Positions 44,703-54,815 of a stretch of 64,000 nt of DNA are shown here, piece after piece. A program made the translations under genes and the position numbers. Source of the stretch: Shewanella canadensis (lineage in GTDB: Bacteria > Pseudomonadota > Gammaproteobacteria > Enterobacterales > Shewanellaceae). Below the pieces are notes generated by a model. The model had not been told where the DNA came from, did not search any database, and saw only the letters and a program-made list of their open reading frames with translations. The stretch lies in NCBI RefSeq assembly GCF_003966225.1, contig NZ_RXNU01000003.1:372001-436000 (forward strand), read 5' to 3'. Every line of letters starts with the position of its first letter. Position 1 is the stretch's first letter.

Positions 44703-45869
44703 ATGGAACTATTTGCAAATTGGCACTACCCGACGGCCATTACCGTTGGTGATACCTGTATCTCACTGATAGGGGAGAAGTGTCTTAACTTATCGATGAG
44801 TAAAGTGATGGTGGTGACCGACCCCGGCCTGGCAGAGCTGGCATTGGTGACAGAGGTATTGTCCCATTGCAGAGAGGCGGGGCTAGTCACAGAGCTGTTT
44901 TGCGATATACAGGCTAACCCTACAGGCGATAATATCAGACAAGGGATCGAGGCGTTTAATGCCGGTGAATTCGACGGTATTATTGCTTTGGGAGGTGGTT
45001 CAAGTTTAGATGCGGGGAAGGCGATAGCTTTGATGGCTAAACAATCTATTTCGCTGTGGCAAGCTGAAGACGTAGATGATAACTGGAAGATAATCGATGT
45101 GGATAATATGGTGCCTGTGGTTGCCGTGCCGACCACTGCGGGGACCGGGGCCGAAGTTGGCCGGGCATCGGTGATCACCGATACCGATGGTGAATACCAT
45201 GTAAAGCGCATCATATTTCACCCTAAGATGATCCCTGCCACCGTCTTACTCGATCCCGGCCTAACGATGAAGTTGTCGCCGCAGATGACAGCGGCTACCG
45301 GACTGGACGCGTTATCTCATAATCTTGAGGCATTTTGCGCGCCTTTTTATCATCCCATGGCCGAAGGGATTGCCATCGAGGCCATCAGGTTGATTAAAGC
45401 ATACTTGCCTGTTGCGTTCGAAGATGGTGAAAACATCGAGGCGCGAACACAGATGCTGGTGGCATCCAGCATGGGAGCAACCAGTTTTCAGCGGGGGCTC
45501 GGGGGCATGCATGCGCTGGCACATTCCCTGGGAGCACTTTATAACACACATCACGGCCTGCTTAACGCGATATTGATGCCCTATGTATTAAAGAGAAATC
45601 GAGGTGAAATAGAGGAAAGGATCACCCGTCTGGCCAGATACCTTGAGCTCGACTATCCGGGATTTGACAGCTTTCTTGAATGGGTCTTGCTGTTCCGAGC
45701 CAGGCTGGATATCCCCCATTCACTCGATGAGATCGGCATCACGCTAGAAGATGTTTGTTTAGTCGGAGAGATGTCAGTAAAAGATGCGGCGGCGGGAGGA
45801 AACCCGGTAAGCCTGACGGCCAAGGACTATTCCGAGCTCTTTAGTGATGCGGTTCAGGGACGTTTGTGA
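44703..45869 (+). CDS. Iron-containing alcohol dehydrogenase
   Basis: 388 residues. Fe-ADH motifs are GGGSSLDAGKAIALM, PTTAGTGAEVGRASVIT and the metal site: D and H in GLDALSHNLEAF, then H-x3-H in GGMHALAHSLGALYNTHHG. It oxidises primary alcohols to aldehydes with NAD. In this cluster it could act before ALDH, which implies a hydroxyl on the gamma-glutamyl substrate. GGGAG lies before the ATG. Confidence 0.85.
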   Translation: MELFANWHYPTAITVGDTCISLIGEKCLNLSMSKVMVVTDPGLAELALVTEVLSHCREAGLVTELFCDIQANPTGDNIRQGIEAFNAGEFDGIIALGGGSSLDAGKAIALMAKQSISLWQAEDVDDNWKIIDVDNMVPVVAVPTTAGTGAEVGRASVITDTDGEYHVKRIIFHPKMIPATVLLDPGLTMKLSPQMTAATGLDALSHNLEAFCAPFYHPMAEGIAIEAIRLIKAYLPVAFEDGENIEARTQMLVASSMGATSFQRGLGGMHALAHSLGALYNTHHGLLNAILMPYVLKRNRGEIEERITRLARYLELDYPGFDSFLEWVLLFRARLDIPHSLDEIGITLEDVCLVGEMSVKDAAAGGNPVSLTAKDYSELFSDAVQGRL

Positions 45870-45900
45870 TGCCAGGAAACCGACTCATTCGGAGATCTTG

Positions 45901-46599
45901 ATGATCATCGGGATTTTACAATGTGATGATGTCAGAGAATCGCTAAGAGATAGACACGGGAACTACCCCGAGATGTTTACTGCTCTGTTTGGGTCTGTCG
46001 ATGCGCAAATAGGGTTTAAGGTGTATCGGGTGACCGAGGGGATTTATCCTGAGTCGATCGATGAATGTGATGCCTATATCACGACCGGAAGCCGATACAG
46101 CGTCAACGACGATGCACCATGGATAGCCGAGTTTCAAGCCTTTATCACTCAGCTATATCTTACAAAGACGAAGTTTATCGGGATCTGTTTTGGTCACCAG
46201 ATGATGGCGAAAGCACTGGGAGGGGAAGTGGTGACCTCCCCGAAGGGGTGGGGGATCGGAGTCATGATAACGACGATTAAACATAGGCCCACTTGGATGG
46301 AGATGGATGCGCAGCAACTTGCATTAGTGGTGAGTCATAGAGACCAAGTCACAAAAATGCCGACAGGCTCAGTGCTTATCGCGGGTAGTGAATTTTGCCC
46401 CTGTTACATGATGCAGATTAACGATCATTTCTTAGGGATCCAGGGTCACCCGGAATTTAGTAAAAGTTATGCCAAAGATCTTATGATGGCAAGACGCGAC
46501 ACCATTCCCGCTCAGCGGATAAAGAGGGGTATTGAATCATTATCTGTAGTGGTCGACGATGAGTTGGTGAGCCGAATCTTGCTGAGTTTTATAAGATAA
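45901..46599 (+). CDS. Class I glutamine amidotransferase / gamma-glutamyl hydrolase (PuuD-like)
   Basis: 232 residues from ATG at 45901 (GGAG upstream). The nucleophile Cys is in FIGICFGHQMMAKALGG and the His/Glu in IQGHPEFSKSY, with the GuaA-type fold. It has no synthetase partner in the cluster, so a hydrolase role is more likely: it would release glutamate from the gamma-glutamyl product, as PuuD does. A longer in-frame start at 45844 overlaps the Fe-ADH gene and is unlikely. Confidence 0.75.
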   Translation: MIIGILQCDDVRESLRDRHGNYPEMFTALFGSVDAQIGFKVYRVTEGIYPESIDECDAYITTGSRYSVNDDAPWIAEFQAFITQLYLTKTKFIGICFGHQMMAKALGGEVVTSPKGWGIGVMITTIKHRPTWMEMDAQQLALVVSHRDQVTKMPTGSVLIAGSEFCPCYMMQINDHFLGIQGHPEFSKSYAKDLMMARRDTIPAQRIKRGIESLSVVVDDELVSRILLSFIR

Positions 46600-46811
46600 A
46601 GTGACTGTGTCGTTGGTTTTTTAATCGAAAACGACATTTTTGATAAGGTTTTACAATTTTGACACTTATTGATGCACAGTTTCTTAGGTATAATCATTAT
46701 TCTCTATGTGTTTACACATTGAGAAGGTAACTTTAAAACTAGTGGTTTGTATGCCGCTATTTTCGGATCTTAAGGCTGTGTTAGTACAGGCCTATTTGCT
46801 TGTGGTATTAG

Positions 46812-47531
46812 ATGACTGATAAACAGAAAAACATTGAAGAATTGACCGTGTTAGCGTTAGACACCTGCACCGAATCATGCTCTGCAGCCTTGATTTCAGG
46901 TGGTAAGATCTATTCTGAGCAGGTCGACGCGCCTCGTGAGCATAGCCAGCGAATTTTACCTATGGTCGATTCGGTGCTATCTCAGGCGAATATTCAACTT
47001 CAAAATGTTGATGTAATTGCATATGGGCGTGGTCCGGGAAGTTTTACCGGTATCAGAATTTGTACCAGCATGACTCAAGGCCTAGCATTAGGCCAAGATC
47101 TTCCGGTTATCGGGATCTCTTCACTGCAAACGATGGCTCAGGCCGTGTTTGATGACCAGGGCGGAGAACAGTTTATCGCCGCCATCGATGCCAGAATGGG
47201 AGAAGTGTACTGGGGACAGTTCACTGTCAAGGATGGTTTGGTTGAGCTCATCGATGCCGAGCTGGTCTGTTCACCCGATGATGTGCCACTGACCTTGGAT
47301 GTCAGTCAACCTATTGTGGTTTGTGGTACCGGCTTTGACACTTATCCTAATCTATTGAACCTGTCAGAGAATATTTCACTGGCTGAAAATGTTAAGTTTC
47401 CGGATGCTAAGGCGATGTTGGCACTGGCCAAAGCCGGTTTTGAACTTGGGTTAAGTACCGCTGTTGACGACTTAGCTCCCGTGTATGTACGCGATACTGT
47501 CACCTGGAAAAAGCTACCCGGGCGAGAGTAA
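46812..47531 (+). CDS. tsaB: tRNA t6A modification protein TsaB
   Basis: 239 residues of the ASKHA fold. Conserved TsaB features are VLALDTCTESCSAALI at the N-terminus, HSQRILPMVDSVL and YGRGPGSFTGIRICTSMTQGLAL, which binds TsaD. Acts with TsaC, TsaD and TsaE to form threonylcarbamoyladenosine-37 in ANN-decoding tRNAs. The start codon is not well supported by a ribosome site. A slightly later start is possible. Confidence 0.9.
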   Translation: MTDKQKNIEELTVLALDTCTESCSAALISGGKIYSEQVDAPREHSQRILPMVDSVLSQANIQLQNVDVIAYGRGPGSFTGIRICTSMTQGLALGQDLPVIGISSLQTMAQAVFDDQGGEQFIAAIDARMGEVYWGQFTVKDGLVELIDAELVCSPDDVPLTLDVSQPIVVCGTGFDTYPNLLNLSENISLAENVKFPDAKAMLALAKAGFELGLSTAVDDLAPVYVRDTVTWKKLPGRE

Positions 47532-47669
47532 TCTCCTCGATTGGGTCATTGGCAGCATGAGCAGGGCAGCCTGAGCTAGGTTGAATGGCCGGGTTTAATG
47601 ACTTGATTCAATGACCCGTGTTTTCAGTGACCGCTAAATGATTAATTTGATGATAGAGGACGAAGAGTA

Positions 47670-48038
47670 ATGCAGATTCAACCAAATCTTTTTGCACCGT
47701 CTACGGCGAACACCGCGGGAATCTCTTCATCGAATGTGAAGCGCTCACAGGTTGAACCGACTCATCAGGTTGAGCAATCTAAGAAAAGCCAGGGCATTGA
47801 GGTCAGTCAACAAGTTACCCTTGGACAGACGGATGACGAGAGCTCGCAGCAACATGCGCTGTCTGCGCCTCCTCAGAATCCAGCTCCTGAAGAGCTGGAG
47901 TCGCGTTTAGGGGCAAAACTGGAGTATGAGCAACAAACACAAGGCGGTGACGGTGCCGTCGCTCATTATCTGGAAAATCAGCATGCGGCTCAAAGAGAAG
48001 CGATTCAACAGATGGTCGGTATCGATACCTATGCTTGA
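47670..48038 (+). CDS. Conserved hypothetical protein, coupled to the M50-like gene
   Basis: 122 residues, rich in Gln, Ser and Glu with no hydrophobic segment. The C-terminal ~35 residues (AHYLENQHAAQREAIQQMVGIDTYA) look helical. Low-complexity N-terminal half. Its stop overlaps the next gene by 8 bp, so the two are translationally coupled. No function can be inferred. The start has AGAGGACGAAGAG nearby. Confidence 0.65.
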   Translation: MQIQPNLFAPSTANTAGISSSNVKRSQVEPTHQVEQSKKSQGIEVSQQVTLGQTDDESSQQHALSAPPQNPAPEELESRLGAKLEYEQQTQGGDGAVAHYLENQHAAQREAIQQMVGIDTYA

Positions 48039-48741
48039 CTCGTCAGCTCAGGGCATCAACACGGGCAGAGGAAGTCAAACCGGAGCACCCGGTCGTGGCC
48101 GCTTCTTGATTGAGTTACTGATGGCGCTGGTGATCACCCGTCTGCCTTTTATCAATGTACCGTTTAAATGGCTCGAAAGTTATTTTCATGAACTCTCTCA
48201 TGGTTTAGCGACGCTGTTGACTGGCGGCGTAGTCAGTCATATTCAACTATTTCCTAATGGCGCCGGATTATGTTTCAGTCAGGGTGGCTGGCCTGTCGTC
48301 ATCGGTTTCAGCGGCTACTTCGGTGCTGCGTTATGGGGTTATCTGATCTTTATTCTGGCCACCTGGCCAAAGGGGATCCGGATGAGCTTCGCCTTGTTGG
48401 GATCAGCCGTTATTGTCACAACCTTGCTTTGGGGCAGGGATCTGCTGACTATCTCTATCCTCGCTTGTCTCGCTGTCTTGTTTCTATTGCCGCTCAAACT
48501 AAGCCGTAATCGCTTTTTAGGGAGTGGCCTGCGGGTGATGGCTTTAATGATCATGCTTAACGCACTCGCGAGCCCAACGGTCTTGTTAGGACTGAGTGGC
48601 AAAGGGGATGCGGCCATGTTAGCCACTCAAACCTGGATACCGGGTTGGATATGGGTCATGGCTTGGTTGGCAATCAGTGCGATGATGATTTTCCTTTGTT
48701 GGCGACGGGTCGATAGTGCGGCACAAAGTGCAGCAGTTTAA
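48031..48741 (+). CDS. M50-like membrane metalloprotease family protein
   Basis: 236 residues. The HExxH zinc motif is in YFHELSHGLATLLTGGVVSHI, placed at the start of a series of about six hydrophobic helices, as in M50B site-2-type proteases. A second metal ligand is not evident, so activity is uncertain. The ATG at 48031 overlaps the previous gene's end and is preferred over a start at 47926 that lies within it. Confidence 0.7.
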   Translation: MLDSSAQGINTGRGSQTGAPGRGRFLIELLMALVITRLPFINVPFKWLESYFHELSHGLATLLTGGVVSHIQLFPNGAGLCFSQGGWPVVIGFSGYFGAALWGYLIFILATWPKGIRMSFALLGSAVIVTTLLWGRDLLTISILACLAVLFLLPLKLSRNRFLGSGLRVMALMIMLNALASPTVLLGLSGKGDAAMLATQTWIPGWIWVMAWLAISAMMIFLCWRRVDSAAQSAAV

Positions 48742-48833
48742 ATATACATTTTGAATCAATCTGAACTTGGATTTTAAACAAGCAAGCTGTTAGGTTTAGT
48801 CTTTACTTTAATACCATACAGGGAAGCAAAAAA

Positions 48834-49664
48834 ATGGATACAAAGACTCTAGCGTTAGGCTTCGTCGTCACGGCCGGTCTAACTTTTGGTGCCATGGCTC
48901 ATGAACACAGTGATGATACTCAAAGCCTGACTAATGCGGTGAAGAGTGAGTTCAGACAAGCGAAAAATATTGAGCGAGATGGTTTTCGTCACCCGTTAGA
49001 GACGCTGTCATTTTTTGATATAAAAGCATCTGATACCGTGGTCGAACTCTGGCCGGGAGGGGGGTGGTACGCCGAGATCTTGGCTCCTTATCTGGCGCAC
49101 AGCGGCAACTATATCGGAGGTAATTTCGATACTAATCCCGATGATGAGAAACTGCGCAATGGTTACCGGGCTAAGGCGGGGAAAAAGTTTGAGCACTGGT
49201 TAGCCGATAACAGGGCCCATCTGGGTAATGCCACGACGGTGACCTTCGATCCACCCGGTTATTATCAACTAGGTAATGATAACAGCGTCGATGTCGTGCT
49301 GACCTTCAGAAACCTGCACAATTGGGCGATGAAAGGTTACCTGGAGCCTGTGTTTGTATCCGCTTATAAAGTACTTAAGTATGGTGGTACCTTTGGGGTG
49401 GTTGAGCATAGAGCAAATCCGGGAATGGATGCAAAAACCGGTTATATGGATCAGACACAAGTGATCGCCTTAGCCGAAAAGGTGGGGTTTACCTTGGTTG
49501 AACAATCGGAGGTAAATGCCAACCCCAAAGATACCAAGGACTACCCTAAAGGTGTGTGGACACTTCCGCCGCGACTGGCGTTGGACTCTCTTGATAGAGA
49601 GAAGTATCTCGCTATTGGTGAGAGTGATCGCATGACACTAAAATTTATCAAAAAAACTCAATAA
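48834..49664 (+). CDS. Signal-peptide-bearing class I methyltransferase-like protein
   Basis: 276 residues. The first ~22 are a Sec signal (KTLALGFVVTAGLTFGAMA) with a likely cut before HEHSDD. The mature part has the SAM-binding motif VVELWPGGGWYAEILAPYL, an LTFRNLHNWAM post-I segment and a late TFGVVEHRA. This is the COG4798 type of predicted exported methyltransferase. SAM is not expected in the periplasm, so the role is unclear. GGGAA lies before the ATG. Confidence 0.75.
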   Translation: MDTKTLALGFVVTAGLTFGAMAHEHSDDTQSLTNAVKSEFRQAKNIERDGFRHPLETLSFFDIKASDTVVELWPGGGWYAEILAPYLAHSGNYIGGNFDTNPDDEKLRNGYRAKAGKKFEHWLADNRAHLGNATTVTFDPPGYYQLGNDNSVDVVLTFRNLHNWAMKGYLEPVFVSAYKVLKYGGTFGVVEHRANPGMDAKTGYMDQTQVIALAEKVGFTLVEQSEVNANPKDTKDYPKGVWTLPPRLALDSLDREKYLAIGESDRMTLKFIKKTQ

Positions 49665-49685
49665 ATAACTGACAACAGAGGCTAT

Positions 49686-50582
49686 ATGTGGCAATCTTGC
49701 GCCCCCGAAAATGAGGTCGAGTTTCAACTGCCTCATATCCGACTGTCAGGTCGCCGATGGGGGGCGCCCGATAAGCCATTAATACTTGCCCTCCATGGGT
49801 GGCTGGATAATGCCAATAGCTTTGCGCCTTTAGCCGAAGAGTTATCCTCTGATTATCAAATCTTAGCGATAGACTGGCCGGGCCATGGCGGATCGGAGCA
49901 TAGACCCGGTTCATACCCGCTGCATTGGGTTGATTACCTCTATGATCTTGAGCTCTTGGTTGAAAGATTGTCGCAGCGTCAGGTACCAGCTGCCATTATT
50001 GGCCACTCTCTAGGGGGCATCGTTGCGTCAGCCTATACCGCAGCCTTTCCCGAAAGAGTGGATAAACTGGTGTTGATAGAAGCGATTAGCCCACTATTTG
50101 AGGCTGCATCGAAGAACAATCAACGGCTGCGACATAGCTTTATCAGTCATGCCCGTTTTTTGAAGAAACGGGATGATGATCCGGCAGTTTATGACTCTAT
50201 CGAGGTTGCCGTGAAAGCCAGAATGCGGTTAACTGGGCTCGAAGAGAGATGGTGTCGCTTGCTGGTCGATAGAAATATGCAAAAACATGATATTGGGGTC
50301 AGTTGGCGCAGCGATCCAAGGTTAAAATTAGATTCACCCATCAGGCTGACATTCGAACAAGTCGATGCACTGATGAGTGGCCATAGTTCCAGTACCTTAC
50401 TTATTACTGCGGACCGGGGTTATTCGGAGCTGAATACGCTTTTACCGAAAGCAAAATTGTGGTTTAAACACCTTACCTGTGTCGAGCTTGAAGGTGACCA
50501 CCATTTACATATGGGAAATGCCGTTAACACGGCCCATGTTATCAGCGATTACTTAACATCAATTGTCACTAACACAGATTGA
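49686..50582 (+). CDS. Alpha/beta hydrolase
   Basis: 298 residues. LALHGWLDNANSFAPLAEEL carries the oxyanion motif, GHSLGGIVASAYTAAFPERVDKLVLIEAI the serine elbow, and a late His is in LEGDHHLHMGNA. No signal peptide, so cytoplasmic. It resembles the MEST/BphD-type group with a cap domain between. Substrate unknown. Ends before a 177-bp gap to fadD. Confidence 0.8.
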   Translation: MWQSCAPENEVEFQLPHIRLSGRRWGAPDKPLILALHGWLDNANSFAPLAEELSSDYQILAIDWPGHGGSEHRPGSYPLHWVDYLYDLELLVERLSQRQVPAAIIGHSLGGIVASAYTAAFPERVDKLVLIEAISPLFEAASKNNQRLRHSFISHARFLKKRDDDPAVYDSIEVAVKARMRLTGLEERWCRLLVDRNMQKHDIGVSWRSDPRLKLDSPIRLTFEQVDALMSGHSSSTLLITADRGYSELNTLLPKAKLWFKHLTCVELEGDHHLHMGNAVNTAHVISDYLTSIVTNTD

Positions 50583-50759
50583 AAAAGAGACTAGGCTTTT
50601 TACTCTATTTATGTGATGATGATCATAATTAAAACACCTGTATGAATCAGGTGAGCTTAAAATAAAAATTAAAGACAGTGTTATTGCTTGTTGTTTTACA
50701 AGCGTTTTACAGACTAGTGTGGTCTGTATCCACTGCATGTGGGATATTAGGAGAGATTT

Positions 50760-52433
50760 GTGGAACAGCTTTGGATAGATAACTTACCTGATGATGTACC
50801 ATCGGAAATTGATGTAAACCAGTATGATTCGCTTGTCGATATGTTTGAGAAATCAGTGTCGAAGTATGCCGACCAACCTGCGTTTGTAAATATGGGCGCA
50901 ACACTGACTTATCGTAAGTTGGAAGAGCGAAGCCGCGCATTTGCCGCCTATCTTCAAAATGAACTTAAGTTAGTCAAAGGCGACAGAGTCGCCATCATGA
51001 TGCCTAACTTATTACAATATCCTATCGCGCTGTTTGGCATATTACGTGCCGGAATGGTTGTGGTGAATGTTAACCCTCTCTATACCCCAAGAGAATTGAA
51101 GCACCAACTGAATGATTCCGGTGCCAAAGCGATTGTTGTCGTCTCTAATTTTGCCCATACACTCGAGAAGGTCGTCGATCAGACTCCAGTCGAGAGCGTG
51201 ATCCTGACCGGGCTTGGTGATCTTCTTAGCGCGCCGAAACGCACATTAGTAAACTTTGTCGTTAAGTACATCAAGAAGATGGTACCAAAATACGACTTGC
51301 CCCATGCCATCTCGATGCGAAAGGCGTTATCGAAAGGCAGAGGTCTGCAATACGTTAAACCTAAACTGGTTAGCGATGATCTCTCATTCCTGCAGTATAC
51401 CGGCGGGACTACCGGTGTATCGAAAGGCGCCATGCTCACACACGGCAATGTGGTGAGCAACCTGTTACAGGCGGACGCTGCGTATTCGCCACTGTTGATC
51501 GACGGCAAAGAGTTCGTGGTGACTGCACTGCCTTTGTACCATATCTTCGCATTAACCGTGAATTGCCTGTTGTTTATGCATAAAGGCTCCAACAACCTGC
51601 TTATCACCAACCCAAGGGATCTGCCTGCATTCATCAGTGAGCTGAGAAAGCACCCTTATACGGCTATTACCGGAGTGAATACGCTCTTTAATGCTCTGGT
51701 TAATACGCCGGAGTTTGCCGAGTTAGACTTTTCCCAGGTCAAGTTGTCCATTGGTGGCGGCATGGCTGTACAGCGTGCAGTGGCCGATAAATGGCAAAAA
51801 ATCACTAAGAACAAACTACTCGAAGGTTACGGCCTGACAGAGGCCGCTCCCTTAGTGACCTGTTGTCCCTATAACCTTGAAGCTTATAACGGTTCTATTG
51901 GCTTTCCGGTTGCCATGACTGATATTCAGGTGCGCGATGATGCCGGTAAAGTCCTGCCTCAGGGGGAGAACGGTGAACTGTTTGCCAAGGGACCTCAGGT
52001 GATGAAAGGCTACTGGCAACGTCCGGAGGAGACGGCAAACGTTATCGATAGCCAAGGTTATCTGGCTACGGGCGATATCGGCTATATGGATGAAAATGGC
52101 TTCTTTTTCATTGTCGACCGTAAGAAGGATATGATCTTAGTATCAGGTTTCAATGTCTTCCCTAATGAGGTGGAGGAGGTTGTGGCTATGCATCCAAAAG
52201 TGGTTGAAGTTGCCGCCGTCGGGGTGCCTAATGAGCTATCTGGTGAAACGGTGAAAGTGTTTGTGGTGCAAAATGATAAATCTTTAACCAAACAAGATAT
52301 CATCACACATTGTCGTAAGCATTTAACGGGATATAAAGTTCCTAAACTGGTAGAATTCAGAGACGAGCTACCGAAATCGAACGTAGGTAAAATTCTGCGT
52401 AGAGAGTTGAGGGACGAAGTTAAGCCTAGTTAA
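50760..52433 (+). CDS. fadD: Long-chain fatty acid-CoA ligase
   Basis: 557 residues. AMP-binding features are [32 protein letters not shown] and [39 protein letters not shown], the FadD/FACS signature. It activates fatty acids at the inner membrane for beta-oxidation. The start is a GTG with AGGAG just upstream. It lies in the same window as fadR. Confidence 0.9.
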   Translation: MEQLWIDNLPDDVPSEIDVNQYDSLVDMFEKSVSKYADQPAFVNMGATLTYRKLEERSRAFAAYLQNELKLVKGDRVAIMMPNLLQYPIALFGILRAGMVVVNVNPLYTPRELKHQLNDSGAKAIVVVSNFAHTLEKVVDQTPVESVILTGLGDLLSAPKRTLVNFVVKYIKKMVPKYDLPHAISMRKALSKGRGLQYVKPKLVSDDLSFLQYTGGTTGVSKGAMLTHGNVVSNLLQADAAYSPLLIDGKEFVVTALPLYHIFALTVNCLLFMHKGSNNLLITNPRDLPAFISELRKHPYTAITGVNTLFNALVNTPEFAELDFSQVKLSIGGGMAVQRAVADKWQKITKNKLLEGYGLTEAAPLVTCCPYNLEAYNGSIGFPVAMTDIQVRDDAGKVLPQGENGELFAKGPQVMKGYWQRPEETANVIDSQGYLATGDIGYMDENGFFFIVDRKKDMILVSGFNVFPNEVEEVVAMHPKVVEVAAVGVPNELSGETVKVFVVQNDKSLTKQDIITHCRKHLTGYKVPKLVEFRDELPKSNVGKILRRELRDEVKPS

Positions 52434-52476
52434 CGACCTCAAAAGCACATGAAATGTGTGTTTATCTCGCTTTCTT

Positions 52477-52500
52477 AGCCGGCTATCAGCCGGCTTTTTA
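52477..52500 (+). terminator. Terminator between fadD and rnd
   Basis: AGCCGGC (52477-52483) pairs with GCCGGCT (52489-52495), followed by T-rich TTTTA. Confidence 0.8.
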
Positions 52501-52532
52501 TTTTGTAGCATTTCATCTTTCGGGAGAACAAC

Positions 52533-53642
52533 TTGTTAGCGTTTCAATATATAGATGACGATGCGAGCTTAACTGAGCTTGTATTGCAATATCGTCAGAG
52601 TCCTTTACTGGTCTTGGATACTGAGTTCGTCCGAACACGTACCTATTATGCCCGACTTGGTTTGATACAGGCTTACGATGGTAAAACGTTAGCATTGATT
52701 GACCCGGTTGCCGTCGGCAACCTGTCAGAGTTTTGGAGTCTGCTCACTGAGCCCGAAATTACCACGGTATTGCATTCCTGTAGTGAAGATCTTGAGGTGT
52801 TCGCCCGTAATGGTCAGTGTCAGCCAATTCGTCTGTTTGATAGTCAGATCGCTGCATCGCTATGTGGTTTCGGTCATGGACTGGGCTATGCCAAGTTGGT
52901 CGAACAGACACTGAATATCGCACTCGATAAGGGTGAATCCCGCACCGATTGGATGAAGCGTCCATTAAGTAAGGCTCAACTGAACTACGCGGCCAACGAT
53001 GTCTATTATCTCTATGAGTTATATCCTCAACTGATTCAAAAGTTGGAAGAAACAGATAGACTGGATTGGGTATTCGAGGAAGGCGAGCGGATGACGCAAG
53101 GGCGGTTAACTCCGCCAGATCTTGAGCTGGCATATCTGAAAGTTAAGAATGCCTTTCAGTTGAGTTCTCAGCAGTTAGCTTTCCTTAAAGTTTTGGCTAA
53201 ATGGCGATTAAAGAAGGCGTTATCACGAGATCTTGCCGTTGGATTTGTGGTGAAAGATCATGCCTTGATCGGTCTTGCTAAAAAACAGCCGAAGAATACG
53301 AATGAACTGAATAAGATGATTGAGCTGACGGATCAGGAGAAACGCATACATGGTAGAGATCTGTTAGCCTTGCTCGATACTGCCGATCTTGATAATCCGC
53401 CTAAGTCGATCGATGTGTTGGCGTTGAAGAATGGTTATAAATCATCATTTAAGACTATTAAGAACTGTCTGACGGCCCTGTCTGAAAAGCATGATGTTCC
53501 GATTGAGCTGCTTGGTTCGAAGCGGTATATTCATGAATATCTGCAATGGTTCTGGGACGGTAAAACAGGCGATGCTCCGCTGTTACTAAGTGGTTGGCGC
53601 GGTGAAATTGCTGCATCACCATTGGCTGAATTGGTTTTGTAA
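52533..53642 (+). CDS. rnd: Ribonuclease D
   Basis: 369 residues. The DEDD exonuclease residues are seen in LVLDTEFVRTRTYYARLGLIQ, HSCSEDLEVFAR and LNYAANDVYYLYELYPQL, followed by an HRDC domain (~residues 205-280). It trims 3' ends of tRNA and other small RNAs. The start is TTG with GGGAGA upstream, consistent with low expression. Separate from fadD by a terminator. Confidence 0.9.
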   Translation: MLAFQYIDDDASLTELVLQYRQSPLLVLDTEFVRTRTYYARLGLIQAYDGKTLALIDPVAVGNLSEFWSLLTEPEITTVLHSCSEDLEVFARNGQCQPIRLFDSQIAASLCGFGHGLGYAKLVEQTLNIALDKGESRTDWMKRPLSKAQLNYAANDVYYLYELYPQLIQKLEETDRLDWVFEEGERMTQGRLTPPDLELAYLKVKNAFQLSSQQLAFLKVLAKWRLKKALSRDLAVGFVVKDHALIGLAKKQPKNTNELNKMIELTDQEKRIHGRDLLALLDTADLDNPPKSIDVLALKNGYKSSFKTIKNCLTALSEKHDVPIELLGSKRYIHEYLQWFWDGKTGDAPLLLSGWRGEIAASPLAELVL

Positions 53643-53662
53643 AAAAGTATCAGGCAAAAATA

Positions 53663-53698
53663 AACCCGCGATTATTAATTTAAACGCGGGTTTTTTAT
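53663..53698. terminator. Bidirectional terminator between rnd and minE
   Basis: AAACCCGCG (53663-53671) pairs with CGCGGGTTT (53686-53694), with T-runs on the plus side and A-rich sequence before it, serving both convergent genes. Confidence 0.85.
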
Positions 53699-53717
53699 TG
53701 ACCGAATTAATGGAGTC

Positions 53718-53978
53718 TTACTTTTCTTCGGGTAAGGTCACATTCAATTCGAGCACAGAAAGCTTATCATCATTTTGATCCAGTTGGACCGTTACCTGGT
53801 CCGGATCAATATGCACGTACTTTTTAATGACCTCTATGATCTCTTGCTTCATCTGAGGAAAATAGTCCGGTGCATCTCTCTCGCCACGTTGATGAGCTAC
53901 GATGATCTGCAGACGTTCTTTGGCTGTGACAGCCGTATTTGGCTTCTTTTTACTTTTGAAATAATCGAGTAGAGACAT
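53718..53978 (-). CDS. minE: Cell division topological specificity factor MinE
   Basis: 86 residues. It starts [31 protein letters not shown], the membrane-binding and MinD-contact region, and ends with the beta-strand topological specificity domain. It is 2 bp after minD, giving the minC-minD-minE operon order. Confidence 0.95.
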   Translation of the reverse strand: MSLLDYFKSKKKPNTAVTAKERLQIIVAHQRGERDAPDYFPQMKQEIIEVIKKYVHIDPDQVTVQLDQNDDKLSVLELNVTLPEEK

Positions 53979-53980
53979 AG

Positions 53981-54790
53981 TTAGCTACCAAATATCCTTT
54001 TTAAAAAGCCTTTCTTCTCTTCAGTTATAAAACGTAAAGGAAGTTCTTCACCTAACAAGCGATCAACACTGTCGCTATAGGCTTTGCCTGCGTCACTCTC
54101 TTGATCCATGATAACGGGTACACCAGAGTTCGATGCCTTCAATACGGCTTGAGACTCCGGGATCACACCGATAAGCGGAATCGCTAAGATCTCTTCGACA
54201 TCTTCGACACTGAGCATTTCACCGGTCGTGACTCGACTGGGTGAGTAGCGGGTCAAAAGCAAAAACTCTTTAACCGGCTCTAAACTCTCTTCAGCGCGCT
54301 TAGACTTACTCTGCAACATACCAAGAATACGGTCAGAATCTCTGACTGAGCTGACCTCAGGGTTGGTTGTCACTATGGCAATATCCGCAAAATAGAGCGC
54401 CATCATAGCCCCGGTTTCGATGCCGGCAGGAGAGTCACAGATGATGAACTCAAAATCTTTAGCCAGATCATCGAGTACCCGACCCACGCCCTCTTTAGTC
54501 AACGCATCTTTATCACGAGTCTGTGAGGCGGGAAGTATAAATAAATTCGGGCAACGTTTATCTTTGATTAAAGCCTGATTAAGGTTTGCCTCACCGTTAA
54601 TGACATTAACAAAGTCATAGACGACTCGACGCTCGCAGCCCATGATCAGATCTAAATTACGAAGTCCGATATCAAAATCTACAACGACAGTCTTGTGTCC
54701 CTTTAATGCCAACCCGGTTGCAATTGCGGCACTGGAAGTCGTTTTACCTACGCCGCCTTTACCTGAGGTGACAACAATAATTTGTGTCAT
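53981..54790 (-). CDS. minD: Septum site-determining ATPase MinD
   Basis: 269 residues from ATG at 54790. The deviant Walker A is in [17 protein letters not shown], with [10 protein letters not shown] (switch) and a C-terminal amphipathic membrane helix ending GFLKRIFGS. It recruits MinC to poles in the Min oscillation. An in-frame ATG seven codons upstream lacks a proper ribosome site, whereas AAGGAAAG fits the chosen one. Confidence 0.95.
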   Translation of the reverse strand: MTQIIVVTSGKGGVGKTTSSAAIATGLALKGHKTVVVDFDIGLRNLDLIMGCERRVVYDFVNVINGEANLNQALIKDKRCPNLFILPASQTRDKDALTKEGVGRVLDDLAKDFEFIICDSPAGIETGAMMALYFADIAIVTTNPEVSSVRDSDRILGMLQSKSKRAEESLEPVKEFLLLTRYSPSRVTTGEMLSVEDVEEILAIPLIGVIPESQAVLKASNSGVPVIMDQESDAGKAYSDSVDRLLGEELPLRFITEEKKGFLKRIFGS

Positions 54791-54815
54791 GTGTTGTTCT
54801 TTCCTTTTCAATGTC

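Noticed and set aside
50687..50730. Possible FadR or PsrA site before fadD
   Set aside because: The AGACTAGTGTGGTCT stretch has a spacing that does not fit the FadR consensus, and no PsrA-type GAAAC/GTTTC pair was found.
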